From contig NZ_AQPN01000145.1 of assembly GCF_000403135.1 (NCBI RefSeq), positions 1 to 64,000 of the forward strand: DNA of 64,000 nucleotides. The letters are read 5' to 3'. The position numbers and the translations under genes are program-made. Below are positions 54,577-63,337 of this stretch, one piece after another (within the stretch, counting starts at the first letter, position 1; each line of letters begins with the position of its first letter). This DNA comes from Arcticibacter svalbardensis MN12-7. GTDB taxonomy: Bacteria > Bacteroidota > Bacteroidia > Sphingobacteriales > Sphingobacteriaceae. The notes under the pieces were generated by a model, which did not search any database, was not told the origin of the DNA, and was given only the letters and a program-made list of their open reading frames with translations.

Positions 54577-55410
54577 ATGAAACAAACATTTCTCTACATC
54601 TTTTTTTTGAGCATCACATTAGGCATATCTAATGGCTTCGCTCAAGAAAAGGTACTTTACAAACAAATAGATACCACAAAATTATTTATCGATATTTATT
54701 ACCCAAAACACGCTGATGCTTCAAAACCGAAGCCTGCCATGGTCTTCTTTTTTGGTGGAGGATGGGTTGGTGGCACTACCTCCCAGTTTTTAGATCAAGC
54801 AAAATATTTTTCGGAAAGAGGATTGGTGTGTTTTCTGGTTGATTATCGAACAAAAAATAAAAATAAAACCACTCCTTTTGAATGTGTAAAAGATGCAAAA
54901 TCAGCCATGCGTTATATTCGTAAAAACGCAGTTAAATTTGGGATTGACCCCGATAAAATCATCGGATCGGGTGGTTCTGCCGGTGGGCATTTGGCTGCTG
55001 CAACTGCTTTAATTGATGATTATAACGAAAAAACAGATGATTTAACGATCAGTTGCAAACCTGATGCCTTGGTTCTTTTTAATCCCGTTATTGACAATGG
55101 ACCAGCAGGTTATGGTTATGAAAGAATTGGTGACGCTTATAAAAGCTTTTCTCCACTACATAACATTAAAAAAGGAGCGCCACCAACCATTATATTTTTA
55201 GGGACTAAGGATAAACATATCCCAACTGTGGCTATGGAATATTATAAATTGGTGATGGAAAAAATAGGTAGCCGATGCGAATTACATTTATACCCTAATG
55301 CCGAACATGGCTTTTTTAACCAATCAACCAGTAAAGAAAACTATACCAGCACTGTTAATTTCGCTGATCTATTTTTACAATCTTTAGGTTACTTAAAGCC
55401 TAAGGAGTAG
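54577..55410 (+). CDS. Secreted alpha/beta hydrolase (esterase)
   Basis: 277 residues with a signal peptide (IFFLSITLGISNGFAQ). The oxyanion-hole motif FFFGGGWVGG, the nucleophile elbow GSGGSAGGHLAA with Ser134, acid GTKDKHIP and His NAEHGFFN make a complete catalytic set of the BD-FAE/acetyl-xylan-esterase-like group. It most likely removes acyl groups from polysaccharide. It follows the dead sulfatase by one base and is separated from the downstream cluster by the IS982 remnant, so its link to the PUL may be historical. Confidence 0.9.
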   Translation: MKQTFLYIFFLSITLGISNGFAQEKVLYKQIDTTKLFIDIYYPKHADASKPKPAMVFFFGGGWVGGTTSQFLDQAKYFSERGLVCFLVDYRTKNKNKTTPFECVKDAKSAMRYIRKNAVKFGIDPDKIIGSGGSAGGHLAAATALIDDYNEKTDDLTISCKPDALVLFNPVIDNGPAGYGYERIGDAYKSFSPLHNIKKGAPPTIIFLGTKDKHIPTVAMEYYKLVMEKIGSRCELHLYPNAEHGFFNQSTSKENYTSTVNFADLFLQSLGYLKPKE

Positions 55411-55841
55411 TTCACCAATTTGAGTTGGGTTTTTCGCCTAACTCTAATTCTATTTTTGCCCCATCCATTAGTAGCTGATAAGTGAAATAGCCATCAATGG
55501 GGTACCTGATATATTATGGGTAGTTATCCGCCAGGGTTACTCATGATTAAAGAAGTTATCTTTCCACCTATAATGGTTGTGCCAATAGTTGCTACTGTTG
55601 TACTTACTACCACCAATGGTTGCAATTGTTGTGGGTGCAATGGTATAACCGCTGCCTGTATTGGTGACAACTCAGCTATCAATTTATATGAGGTATACGG
55701 AATGAACAGGACAAGAAGCAACAGTACATTGACAACGCTTAGGACCGGTTTACCATTAACAACAGAAGATACTTGCTGAATAATTGCCGCGGGATAGTCT
55801 TGCTGGCAGCTGTTCGCCTGCAAGACTATCGTAAGATGAGG
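55411..55841. other. Region without a recognised gene
   Basis: Open stretches exist on both strands (for example 55516-55779 on + and 55524-55823 on -), but neither gives a recognisable family pattern and they overlap each other. The bases 55425-55500 on the minus strand read like a piece of protein (RYPIDGYFTYQLLMDGAKIE), which I cannot name. It is best seen as debris left from the IS982 insertion or from the lost PUL gene. Confidence 0.35.
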
Positions 55842-56279
55842 TCAGGTATATCCTTTATCAGGAGCTTTATCGAAGTTTTCCCTGCCTATCTTTGAGGATT
55901 TTTCCCGAACGATTTTACAGATTGGAACAGGAATAGAATCCACAATAAATACATTTTCACCTTCATTCATTTGTCTGGCCAGGTGTCATTGAGCTGCTGC
56001 AACCAGGGAAAGATTACTTTTCTTCTCCCGGTTAAAATTGCAACGATGTATTAACTGTGGAAATTCAGATGAATAATCGCTTTTAAGTTTCCCAAACAAG
56101 TAATTTTCTGAGTCAATACCTAAAGATTCAGCGGTTAAAACCAAGGCAATAAGCTCACAATCAGATAGTTTAGACTTTCCAAGATAAAATATAAAGTCAT
56201 TATCCTTATTGATAGTGGATTTAAAAACAGATTTGGTTATTTCTAAGAATTGATTAAAATTGGTCGAAAGGTTGTGCAT
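55842..56279 (-). pseudogene. IS982-family transposase, N-terminal half, with stop
   Basis: From ATG 56277-56279 the minus strand reads MHNLSTNFNQFLEITKS, KLSDCELIALVLTAESLGID, SENYLFGKLKSDYSSEFPQL and IHRCNFNREKKSNL, typical of IS982 transposases. An in-frame TGA follows LVAAAQ (55986). The frame then continues LARQMNEGENVFIVDSIPVP and KAPDKGYT and stops at 55842, so the catalytic C-terminal half is lost. Ten bases (ATGCACAACC) at the start of the gene occur inverted 55 bp upstream (56334-56343), possibly part of the element's end. Confidence 0.85.
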
Positions 56280-56600
56280 AGAGAGGAATTACTTAGTCGT
56301 AACCCCTCTTTAAAATACAGATTTGCACTATTATGCACAACCTTTTTATTCATTATATACTCTTTTTTTAATCGCACAACACGTTAACCAAATAATTTTT
56401 TTATATAAAGTGTTAAAATGATTAAAGGCAATAGATACGACAATTGAAAGCTTCAAATATCGTATCAAATCGTTTGGATCTATAATTAGTTGTTGGTTTT
56501 TAAATATTTTATTAGTTATTTAGCTGAATATAACCTTTCCTATTCTATCCAAAAAAAAACCGAAACGATAGCTTAGAATAAAAATTAAGGAAACCAAATT
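56280..56600. promoter_or_regulatory. Upstream region of the sulfatase cluster
   Basis: No gene. CAAATCGTTTG (56466-56476) is an inverted repeat around a central CG, as LacI-type operators are, and shares its AAAYCGTTT core with the site before the MIOX gene. A second near-match, ACCGAAACGATAG, is at 56560-56572. The region is very AT-rich and is the likely control region for the co-oriented genes from 56601 on. Confidence 0.35.
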
Positions 56601-57731
56601 ATGAGATTTTCGAACTTCTTTTTACTCATTTTGTGTGCAGGGAATCTTTTAACTGCTAATGCACAAACCACTACTACTTTACAAATTAGCAATCCTAGCA
56701 GCTTAACTTATTTTGATAAGGTTATTGAAGTTCCATGGAAAACAATAAACAAAATTGACACTGCTAAGTTGATTGTGATTGAATCGGACACAAAAATGCA
56801 AATCCCTTTTCAACTAGAAAAAAAGGGCACTTCAAATGTAGTAAATCTATTGATTCAGATTTCTTTAAATTCTTATCAAAATAAAAACATTTTAATTACT
56901 ACCGGGCAAAGAGAAAAATTTGCTAGTAAAACCTATGGTAGATACGTACCAGAAAGATTAGACGATTTTGCATGGGAAAACGATAAGATAGCATATCGTA
57001 TGTACGGAAAAGCACTAGAAACTACGCCCAAAGACAACGCTTATGGAATGGATGTATGGGTTAAGCGTACTGACAGACTGATTTTGAACGAAAGGTACAA
57101 AAGAGGTGATTACCATATAGACCATGGAGATGGGATGGATTATTACCATGTAGGTTTCACCCTGGGGGCCGGTAATATGATGCCCTATTTAAACGATTCT
57201 ATTTATTACTCTAAAAACTATGTAGAATATAAAGTATTAGATAATGGGCCACTACGTACTTCATTCCAATTATTTTATAACGAATGGCAAGTTGGTGATC
57301 AGAAAGTTAAAGTTACCAAAACATTCTCATTAGATGCTGGAGATTGGTTAAACAAGATTGAGGTAAATTATTCGGGGAGCAATGTTAAAAATTTACCAGT
57401 GGTGGCAGGTATTATTGGCCGCCCGGAACCTGGTGTAAAATATTTTAACGAACAAAATGGAATTATGAGCTATTGGGAACCACAACATGGCCCAGATGGT
57501 GTTACTGCCTTATCATGCCTATTCCCTTCTGCAGTTCAAAAAATGGCAGAAATTAAAGGGCAACTTCTAACATTTGCAAAAACCGATGAACAAGGAGCAA
57601 TTACTTATTACTCTGGTGCAACTTGGAACCGGCAAAGCACTTTTACCAATAACAACGCATGGGTAAAATATCTGGAAGATTTTAAAGAATCATTGGTTGC
57701 AAAAATTGTTATTCAAAAAATTAGTCAATGA
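56601..57731 (+). CDS. DUF4861-family secreted protein
   Basis: 376 residues with a signal peptide (LLILCAGNLLTANAQ). The DUF4861 pattern is clear: GRYVPERLDDFAWENDKIAY, RMYGKALE, YGMDVWVKRTDRLILNERY, HIDHGDGMDYYHVGFTLGAG and QHGPDGVTALSC. The family is common in Bacteroidota loci for uronic-acid polysaccharides and is thought to act on glycan fragments, but no reaction is firmly assigned. It leads the cluster that goes on with sulfatase, beta-helix protein, sulfatase and lyase. Confidence 0.88.
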   Translation: MRFSNFFLLILCAGNLLTANAQTTTTLQISNPSSLTYFDKVIEVPWKTINKIDTAKLIVIESDTKMQIPFQLEKKGTSNVVNLLIQISLNSYQNKNILITTGQREKFASKTYGRYVPERLDDFAWENDKIAYRMYGKALETTPKDNAYGMDVWVKRTDRLILNERYKRGDYHIDHGDGMDYYHVGFTLGAGNMMPYLNDSIYYSKNYVEYKVLDNGPLRTSFQLFYNEWQVGDQKVKVTKTFSLDAGDWLNKIEVNYSGSNVKNLPVVAGIIGRPEPGVKYFNEQNGIMSYWEPQHGPDGVTALSCLFPSAVQKMAEIKGQLLTFAKTDEQGAITYYSGATWNRQSTFTNNNAWVKYLEDFKESLVAKIVIQKISQ

Positions 57732-57750
57732 AATATGGCCGTTTTTTGCT

Positions 57751-57824
57751 TGCGGCGGGTAAGGTAACAGGCTATCCGCTGTAGTCGCGGTGAAAAATCG
57801 GGAGCTACCGCTCCTATCGTTGAC
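57751..57824. repeat. GC-rich palindromic element (REP-like)
   Basis: Between DUF4861 and the sulfatase lies a GC-rich block in an otherwise AT-rich stretch. It holds CTATCCGCTGTAGTC and, inverted and imperfect, GAGCTACCGCTCCTATCG, with a small perfect stem GGAGC-TACC-GCTCC. This resembles small palindromic extragenic repeats of the form CCGCT(G)TAGTC/GACTACCGCT, which I recall as common in Bacteroidota intergenic regions. Only one copy is in this window, so it cannot be confirmed here. Confidence 0.4.
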
Positions 57825-57869
57825 GAAAAAAAGCAATTCATTAAAATAAATAATTTTTAAAAAAATATC

Positions 57870-59429
57870 ATGTTTAAAAAAAATAAATTATTTTATCTCT
57901 TAACGTTGATTTTTTTTTCGACTAATGGCTTTACTCAAACACAATTGATTAGGCAAGATAAAGGAAGTTTAAAACTCAAAAAAAATGACAACTCAAAGCC
58001 AAGAAACATTGTTTTTATTTTGGTGGATGACCAACGGTACGATGCACTAGGTTTTTTAAAAGCGCAAGATTTTATAAAAACACCAACGCTTGATTTAATG
58101 GCCAAAGAAGGCGCCTATTTGCCCAATGCTTTTGTAACAACTTCACTATGCTCTCCTTCTCGGGCATCTATTCTTACCGGATTATATGCGCATTTGCATA
58201 AAGTAGTTGATAACCAACATGCGGTGTCTAAAGACTTGATTTTTTTCCCTCAATATTTACAAAAAGTGGGCTACCAAACTGCTATGATAGGCAAGTGGCA
58301 CATGGGTGGCGAATTTGACGATCCGCAAAAAGGTTTTGATTATTGGGTTTCTTTTAAAGGACAAGGTTCTTATTTACCCGAAGCCAATGGTTTAAACGTA
58401 AATGGCAAACATGTAGCACAAAAAGGCTACATCACAGATGAACTTACGGATTATGCTTTAGATTTTCTGAACACCAGAAATACTAAAAAACCATTTATGC
58501 TGTACTTATCACATAAAGCTGTTCATGCCGAGTGTATTCCCAGAGAAGAAGATAAACATTTAGCAGATAATTTTAGCTTCAAACCTCCTCTAAGCATGAC
58601 TATTGGCGTACATCAAGGAGCACCTATGTGGTTGCAAAATCAGCGCAATTCATGGCATGGTGTAGAATTTCCTTTTCATAGCACTGCTGATATTGGCGAA
58701 ATTTATAAAACCTATGCAGAAACCTTGTATGGTGTAGATCAGTCTGTTGCAAGAGTGATGGATTATCTAAAGAAAAACAATCTTTTAGAATCTACATTAA
58801 TCATTTATATGGGCGATAATGGTTTCCAATATGGAGAGCATGGTTTAATTGATAAAAGAACTGCTTACGAAGCTTCGATGAGAGTGCCCATGTTAGCCTA
58901 TTGTCCAGAAATTATTAAACCAAATACCGTAGTTCCAGAGGTTGTAGCGAATATTGATATTGCATCTACTCTTTTAGAAGCTGCAGGCTTAAAAGCACCA
59001 AACTATATGAATGGAAGCAGCTTTTTGCCACTATTAAAGGGTGAAAAGAAAGATTGGAGAAAAGGATTGCTCTATGAATATTATTGGGAACGCAATTTCC
59101 CGCAAACCCCTACAGTACATGCCATACGTGGCGATAGGTATAAGTACATTAGATATACGGGGTTGTGGGATACCGATGAATTATATGATTTAAAAAACGA
59201 TCCAAATGAAATCATCAATTTAATTAGAGATAAGGACCACTTAGCAATTGCTGCTGAAATGAATCATGAACTGTTTAAAGAATTAAGCAGCACAAATGGC
59301 TTATTTGTTCCATTACTTCCAGATAGTGGAAACCAAAGTATTTTACGCTACGAGTATGGTACTCCAGCGGCAAAATTCCCATCATATTTAATGAGAGAAA
59401 AAACTGAAACTCATGTCGAACACAAATAG
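57870..59429 (+). CDS. Type I (formylglycine) sulfatase, exported
   Basis: 519 residues with a signal peptide (FYLLTLIFFSTNGFTQ). Metal site NIVFILVDDQRYDALGF, formylglycine motif LCSPSRASILTGLYAH with Cys94 as the modified residue, IGKWHMGGEFDDPQKGFDYW, MGDNGFQYGEHGLIDK and RGDRYKYIRYTGLWD are all seen. It should remove sulfate from a polysaccharide or its fragments in the periplasm. The Cys-type active site needs a maturase that is not in the window. Its 3' end overlaps the next frame by 17 bp. Confidence 0.95.
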   Translation: MFKKNKLFYLLTLIFFSTNGFTQTQLIRQDKGSLKLKKNDNSKPRNIVFILVDDQRYDALGFLKAQDFIKTPTLDLMAKEGAYLPNAFVTTSLCSPSRASILTGLYAHLHKVVDNQHAVSKDLIFFPQYLQKVGYQTAMIGKWHMGGEFDDPQKGFDYWVSFKGQGSYLPEANGLNVNGKHVAQKGYITDELTDYALDFLNTRNTKKPFMLYLSHKAVHAECIPREEDKHLADNFSFKPPLSMTIGVHQGAPMWLQNQRNSWHGVEFPFHSTADIGEIYKTYAETLYGVDQSVARVMDYLKKNNLLESTLIIYMGDNGFQYGEHGLIDKRTAYEASMRVPMLAYCPEIIKPNTVVPEVVANIDIASTLLEAAGLKAPNYMNGSSFLPLLKGEKKDWRKGLLYEYYWERNFPQTPTVHAIRGDRYKYIRYTGLWDTDELYDLKNDPNEIINLIRDKDHLAIAAEMNHELFKELSSTNGLFVPLLPDSGNQSILRYEYGTPAAKFPSYLMREKTETHVEHK

Positions 59430-61839
59430 ACTTAAAAGGATGACCAATTTAATTCGATTATCAGTCTTCGCACTTTATCTATCGCTAAGTTCGTTTAAAG
59501 CTCCTGTAAAGGAATTTTACGTATCGCCGAAAGGAAACGATACTGCGAAAGGAACAAAGGAAAATCCTTTAAAGACATTAGATAGAGCAAAAGAACTGGC
59601 AAATGCTTTTAGCGGAAAAGCAGAAGTAAACATCATTTTAAACGATGGCATTTATTATTTGCCCAATACTTTTGTATTGAATAGTAACAATTCTGGAACT
59701 GCAGAAAACCCAGTTATTTATAAAGCTTTAAACGAAGGGAAAGCGATCATAAGCGGAGGCACTTTGCTTAACTTAAGATGGAAACCCTATAAAAACGGAA
59801 TTTATACGGCCCAAATAACTGGTGAACAAGACATTTCACAGCTTTACATCAATGGCCAAAACCAAAGAATGGCTCGTTTTCCTAATGCCATTGAAGGTAA
59901 AAATGTTTTTGATACTTGGGATTTAGATCATGGAAAAACCGCAGATCCTAAAAATGACCCTTTAGATTTGAACAGAATAAAATCGTGGAAAAATCCAGAA
60001 GGTGCATATTTACATGCTATGCATCAGGCTTTATGGGGAGATATGCACTGGTTGGTAAAAGGTAAAAACACTGATGGTAGTTTAATTTTAGAGGGAGGTT
60101 GGCAAAATAACCGTCCATCTGCCATGCACCCACGCTACAGAATGATAGAAAATGTCTTCGAAGAATTAGATGCACCCGGCGAGTGGTTCTACAATAAAAA
60201 AGAGAAAACACTTTATTACTATCCCCTAGCTAAAGTTGATTTAGCAAAAGCAACCGTTGAAATTGTACGTTTAAAACATTTATTAGTGTTTAACGGAAAC
60301 CAAAAGCAGCCTGTAAAACATGTAAGCTTTCAAGGTTTCGTATTCAGACATGCTAGTCCGACCTTTATGCTAAATAAAGAACCGCTTTTACGTAGCGATT
60401 GGACAACTTACCGTGGTGGAGCCGTTTTTTTTAATGGTGCAGAAAATTGCAGTATCATTAATTGTGAATTTGACCAAGTGGGCGGTAACAGCATTTTCGT
60501 AAATAATTACAATCGAAAAATAACTATTAAAAGCTGTTATATCCACGAAAGTGGTGCTAATGGAGTTGCTTTTGTTGGTAACCCAGATATGGTACGTAGC
60601 CCATTATTTAGATACGGAAAACAAGATTTCGATAAAATTGACCTCACCCCAGGTCCTAAAGGAAATGATTACCCAGAGGATTGTTTGGTAGAAGATTGTT
60701 TAATTACCAAAACTGGCCGCTATGAAAGACAAACCGCTCCCATACAAATCTCTATGTCGCATAAAATTACAGCCAGCCATTGTTCAATTTACGATGTTCC
60801 GAGAGCGGGAATAAATATTAGCGAGGGAACTTTTGGTGGTCATATAATTGAGTATTGCGATGTGTTTAATACCGTATTAGAAACTGGCGATCATGGTAGT
60901 TTTAACTCTTGGGGAAGAGACCGATTTTGGACTCCGGACATTAACCAAACTGTTAAAGAAGTTGTTAAACATCCAAACTTGCCTAAGTTAGATATTTTAG
61001 ATTTTAACACCATCAGAAATAGCCGTTTCCGTTGCGACCATGGCTGGGATATAGATTTAGATGATGGTTCTACATGGTATAAAATTTACAATAACGTTTT
61101 ATTGAATGGCGGTTTAAAACTTCGTGAAGGATATGACCGTATGGCTTATAATAATGTCATTATCAATAATTCACTGCATCCACATGTTTGGTATGCAGAA
61201 AGTGGTGATGTGTTTAAAAACAACATTGTTTTTGGAGCTTACAAACCAGCAGTAATGAACAAAACAATTGCCGAGAATGGGAAATGGGGCACATTGATAG
61301 ATTCTAATCTTTTCACTTCCAATATCATCGATTTAGAAAAATTTAAAGCCAATTCAACGGATGCGCATTCGCTAGTAGGCAACCCTAATTTTATTGATGC
61401 TAAAAATGGAGATTTTAGAGTAAAAGAAAATTCACCAGCTCTAAAAATCGGATTCAAAAACTTCCAAATGGAGTTTGGTGTGAAATCTAAAAAACTAAAA
61501 GCCATTGCAAAAACTCCAATTATCCCCGATTTAGTTTTTAACACAAAAGTAACCGTTGAAAAAACATTTGAGTGGTTGGGCGCTCGAGTAAAAAACGTAG
61601 AAACACTTTCAGAACAATCTGCAGCAGGCCTTGCAACAATAAGCGGTGTGTTAATATTAAAACTTTCTGTGCATGCTGCTGCAGAACAAGCAGGCTTTAA
61701 AACTGGCGATGTGATTACCACATATAATGGCAAAACTGTTGACAACTATAAGCAACTCATAGAATTATTCAATAACAACAAAATTATTTCAATTGGGATA
61801 ATGAGAAATCAAGAGAAAGAAATCATTAATTTTAAATAG
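59413..61839 (+). CDS. Right-handed parallel beta-helix protein with a C-terminal PDZ domain
   Basis: 808 residues from ATG 59413; the ATG at 59440 (MTNLIRLSVFALYLSLSS) starts directly at the signal peptide and follows AAAAGG, so it may be the real start. Residues 35-100 are a DUF1565-like entry (FYVSPKGNDTAKGTKENPLK, TLDRAKELA). Residues 100-650 are beta-helix coils with FQGFVFRHAS, NCSIINCEFDQVGGNSIFVN and SCYIHESGANGVAF. Residues 735-805 are a PDZ domain (GVLILKLSVHAAAEQAGFKT, GDVITTYNGKTVDNYKQL). Beta-helix proteins in such clusters are glycoside hydrolases or lyases. The PDZ fusion is unusual. It is in the sulfatase cluster and overlaps the preceding stop. Confidence 0.87.
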   Translation: MSNTNRLKRMTNLIRLSVFALYLSLSSFKAPVKEFYVSPKGNDTAKGTKENPLKTLDRAKELANAFSGKAEVNIILNDGIYYLPNTFVLNSNNSGTAENPVIYKALNEGKAIISGGTLLNLRWKPYKNGIYTAQITGEQDISQLYINGQNQRMARFPNAIEGKNVFDTWDLDHGKTADPKNDPLDLNRIKSWKNPEGAYLHAMHQALWGDMHWLVKGKNTDGSLILEGGWQNNRPSAMHPRYRMIENVFEELDAPGEWFYNKKEKTLYYYPLAKVDLAKATVEIVRLKHLLVFNGNQKQPVKHVSFQGFVFRHASPTFMLNKEPLLRSDWTTYRGGAVFFNGAENCSIINCEFDQVGGNSIFVNNYNRKITIKSCYIHESGANGVAFVGNPDMVRSPLFRYGKQDFDKIDLTPGPKGNDYPEDCLVEDCLITKTGRYERQTAPIQISMSHKITASHCSIYDVPRAGINISEGTFGGHIIEYCDVFNTVLETGDHGSFNSWGRDRFWTPDINQTVKEVVKHPNLPKLDILDFNTIRNSRFRCDHGWDIDLDDGSTWYKIYNNVLLNGGLKLREGYDRMAYNNVIINNSLHPHVWYAESGDVFKNNIVFGAYKPAVMNKTIAENGKWGTLIDSNLFTSNIIDLEKFKANSTDAHSLVGNPNFIDAKNGDFRVKENSPALKIGFKNFQMEFGVKSKKLKAIAKTPIIPDLVFNTKVTVEKTFEWLGARVKNVETLSEQSAAGLATISGVLILKLSVHAAAEQAGFKTGDVITTYNGKTVDNYKQLIELFNNNKIISIGIMRNQEKEIINFK

Positions 61840-61857
61840 TGTAGGCGTATTAATACC

Positions 61858-63326
61858 ATGAAAAAAATATCAAAAAATCCAATTACAAAATTAAGCATAC
61901 TCACTGCATTACTGCTTGTAGTAGCTGTTTCTTTTGCACAAGAAAAAAACAACCTAACATTATATTCATTTTATGTGATGACTTAGGCTATGGCGATTTA
62001 GGTTCTTTCGGTCATCCAACTATTGAAACACCTAATATAGATAAGTTAGCCTCTGCTGGATTAAAACTAACTAATTATTACGCCGCTGCTCCTGTTTGCT
62101 CACCATCAAGAGTGGGTTATTTAACGGGCAGAAATCCAAATAAAGCGGGTGTTTATGATTTCATATCGGGCGTGAATAAAAGCGAGGATTGTAGGGATTT
62201 AGTACACATGCAAAAATCAGAACACACCATCCCCGAAATGTTAAAATCTGCAGGTTATGCTACTGCAATAATGGGAAAATGGCATTGCAATTCTAAATTT
62301 AATAGCGCTGCACAACCACAACCAAACAATTTCGGGTTCGATTATTGGTTTGCTACCGCAAATAATGCAACTCCTAGTCATGAAAACCCCGTAAACTTTG
62401 TGAGGAATGGCGTAGCAGTTGGAGAAATAAAAGGGTTCAGTTGTCAAATTGTTATGGATGAAGCTTTGGGTTGGTTAGATAAAAAAACAGATAAAAAACC
62501 GTATTACCTTCAAATTTGCTTTCACGAACCACATGAATCTATTTCTTCTCCAAAAGATTTGGTTCAAAAATATCTCCCAAAATCAATCAACGAAAATCAA
62601 GCCCAATTTTTTGCAAGCGTAGAAAATGCTGACAGAGCTGTGGGTAGATTAATGAGCTATTTAGAGAAAAATAAAGTAGAGAATACCATTATCATTTTCA
62701 CTTCAGATAATGGCCCAGAAACTTTAAACAGAACCAGTAAGTCATTTAGATCATACGGTTCAACTGACGATTTAAAAGGACATAAACTTTGGACTAACGA
62801 AGGGGGTATTAGAGTTCCTGCAATTATTTATTGGAAAGGCAAACAAAACTTTAAGGGCACTAGCGATGCTGTGGTTTCTGCGCTTGATTTCTTCCCAACA
62901 TTTGGCGAATTAACGGGTGCAAAACTACCAAATGTTGGATTAGACGGTGAGTCTATTAGCTCATTAATAAAAACGGGAAATTACAATCGTAAAAAACCAT
63001 TGATTTGGAGTTTCTACAATGCTTTAAACCAAGAAATGGTTGCCATGCGTTTTGGCGATTGGAAAATTTTAGCAAGACTAAAAAATGAGAACAAGTACTT
63101 GCCTCAATTTGAAAATATTTATAGTGGGAATTGGGAGTTAGTTAAAAATGCCAAACTAACCGATTTTGAATTATACAATATAAAAATGGATAGAATAGAA
63201 AAATTTGAAGTTTCAAAAGCAAATAAAGAAGTTTTTGAAGATATGAAAACCAGACTAGCTAAAGAATATAATGCCTTATTAAGCGAAAGTTTTGTTTGGT
63301 CGAGAACTACTGGTAAAGCTGAATAA
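61858..63326 (+). pseudogene. Second type I sulfatase, frameshifted in an A7 tract
   Basis: ATG 61858 opens a signal peptide (ITKLSILTALLLVVAVSFAQ). After GCACAAG-A7-C the frame reads EKNNLTLYSFYVMT-stop, whereas one more A gives EKKQPNIIFILCDDLGYGD, the sulfatase start. The rest stays in that frame to 63326: PVCSPSRVGYLTGR with the formylglycine Cys (TGC at 62097), MGKWHCNSKFNS, FTSDNGPETLNR and GGIRVPAIIYWKGKQN. The loss of one A in the run at 61943-61949 is thus the only defect. It could be a real mutation, a switchable slippage tract or a sequencing slip. Confidence 0.9.
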
Positions 63327-63337
63327 TTAATAAAAAA

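Noticed and set aside
55516-55823. Overlapping hydrophobic open frames on both strands
   Set aside because: No recognisable domains; they lie in debris next to the IS982 remnant.
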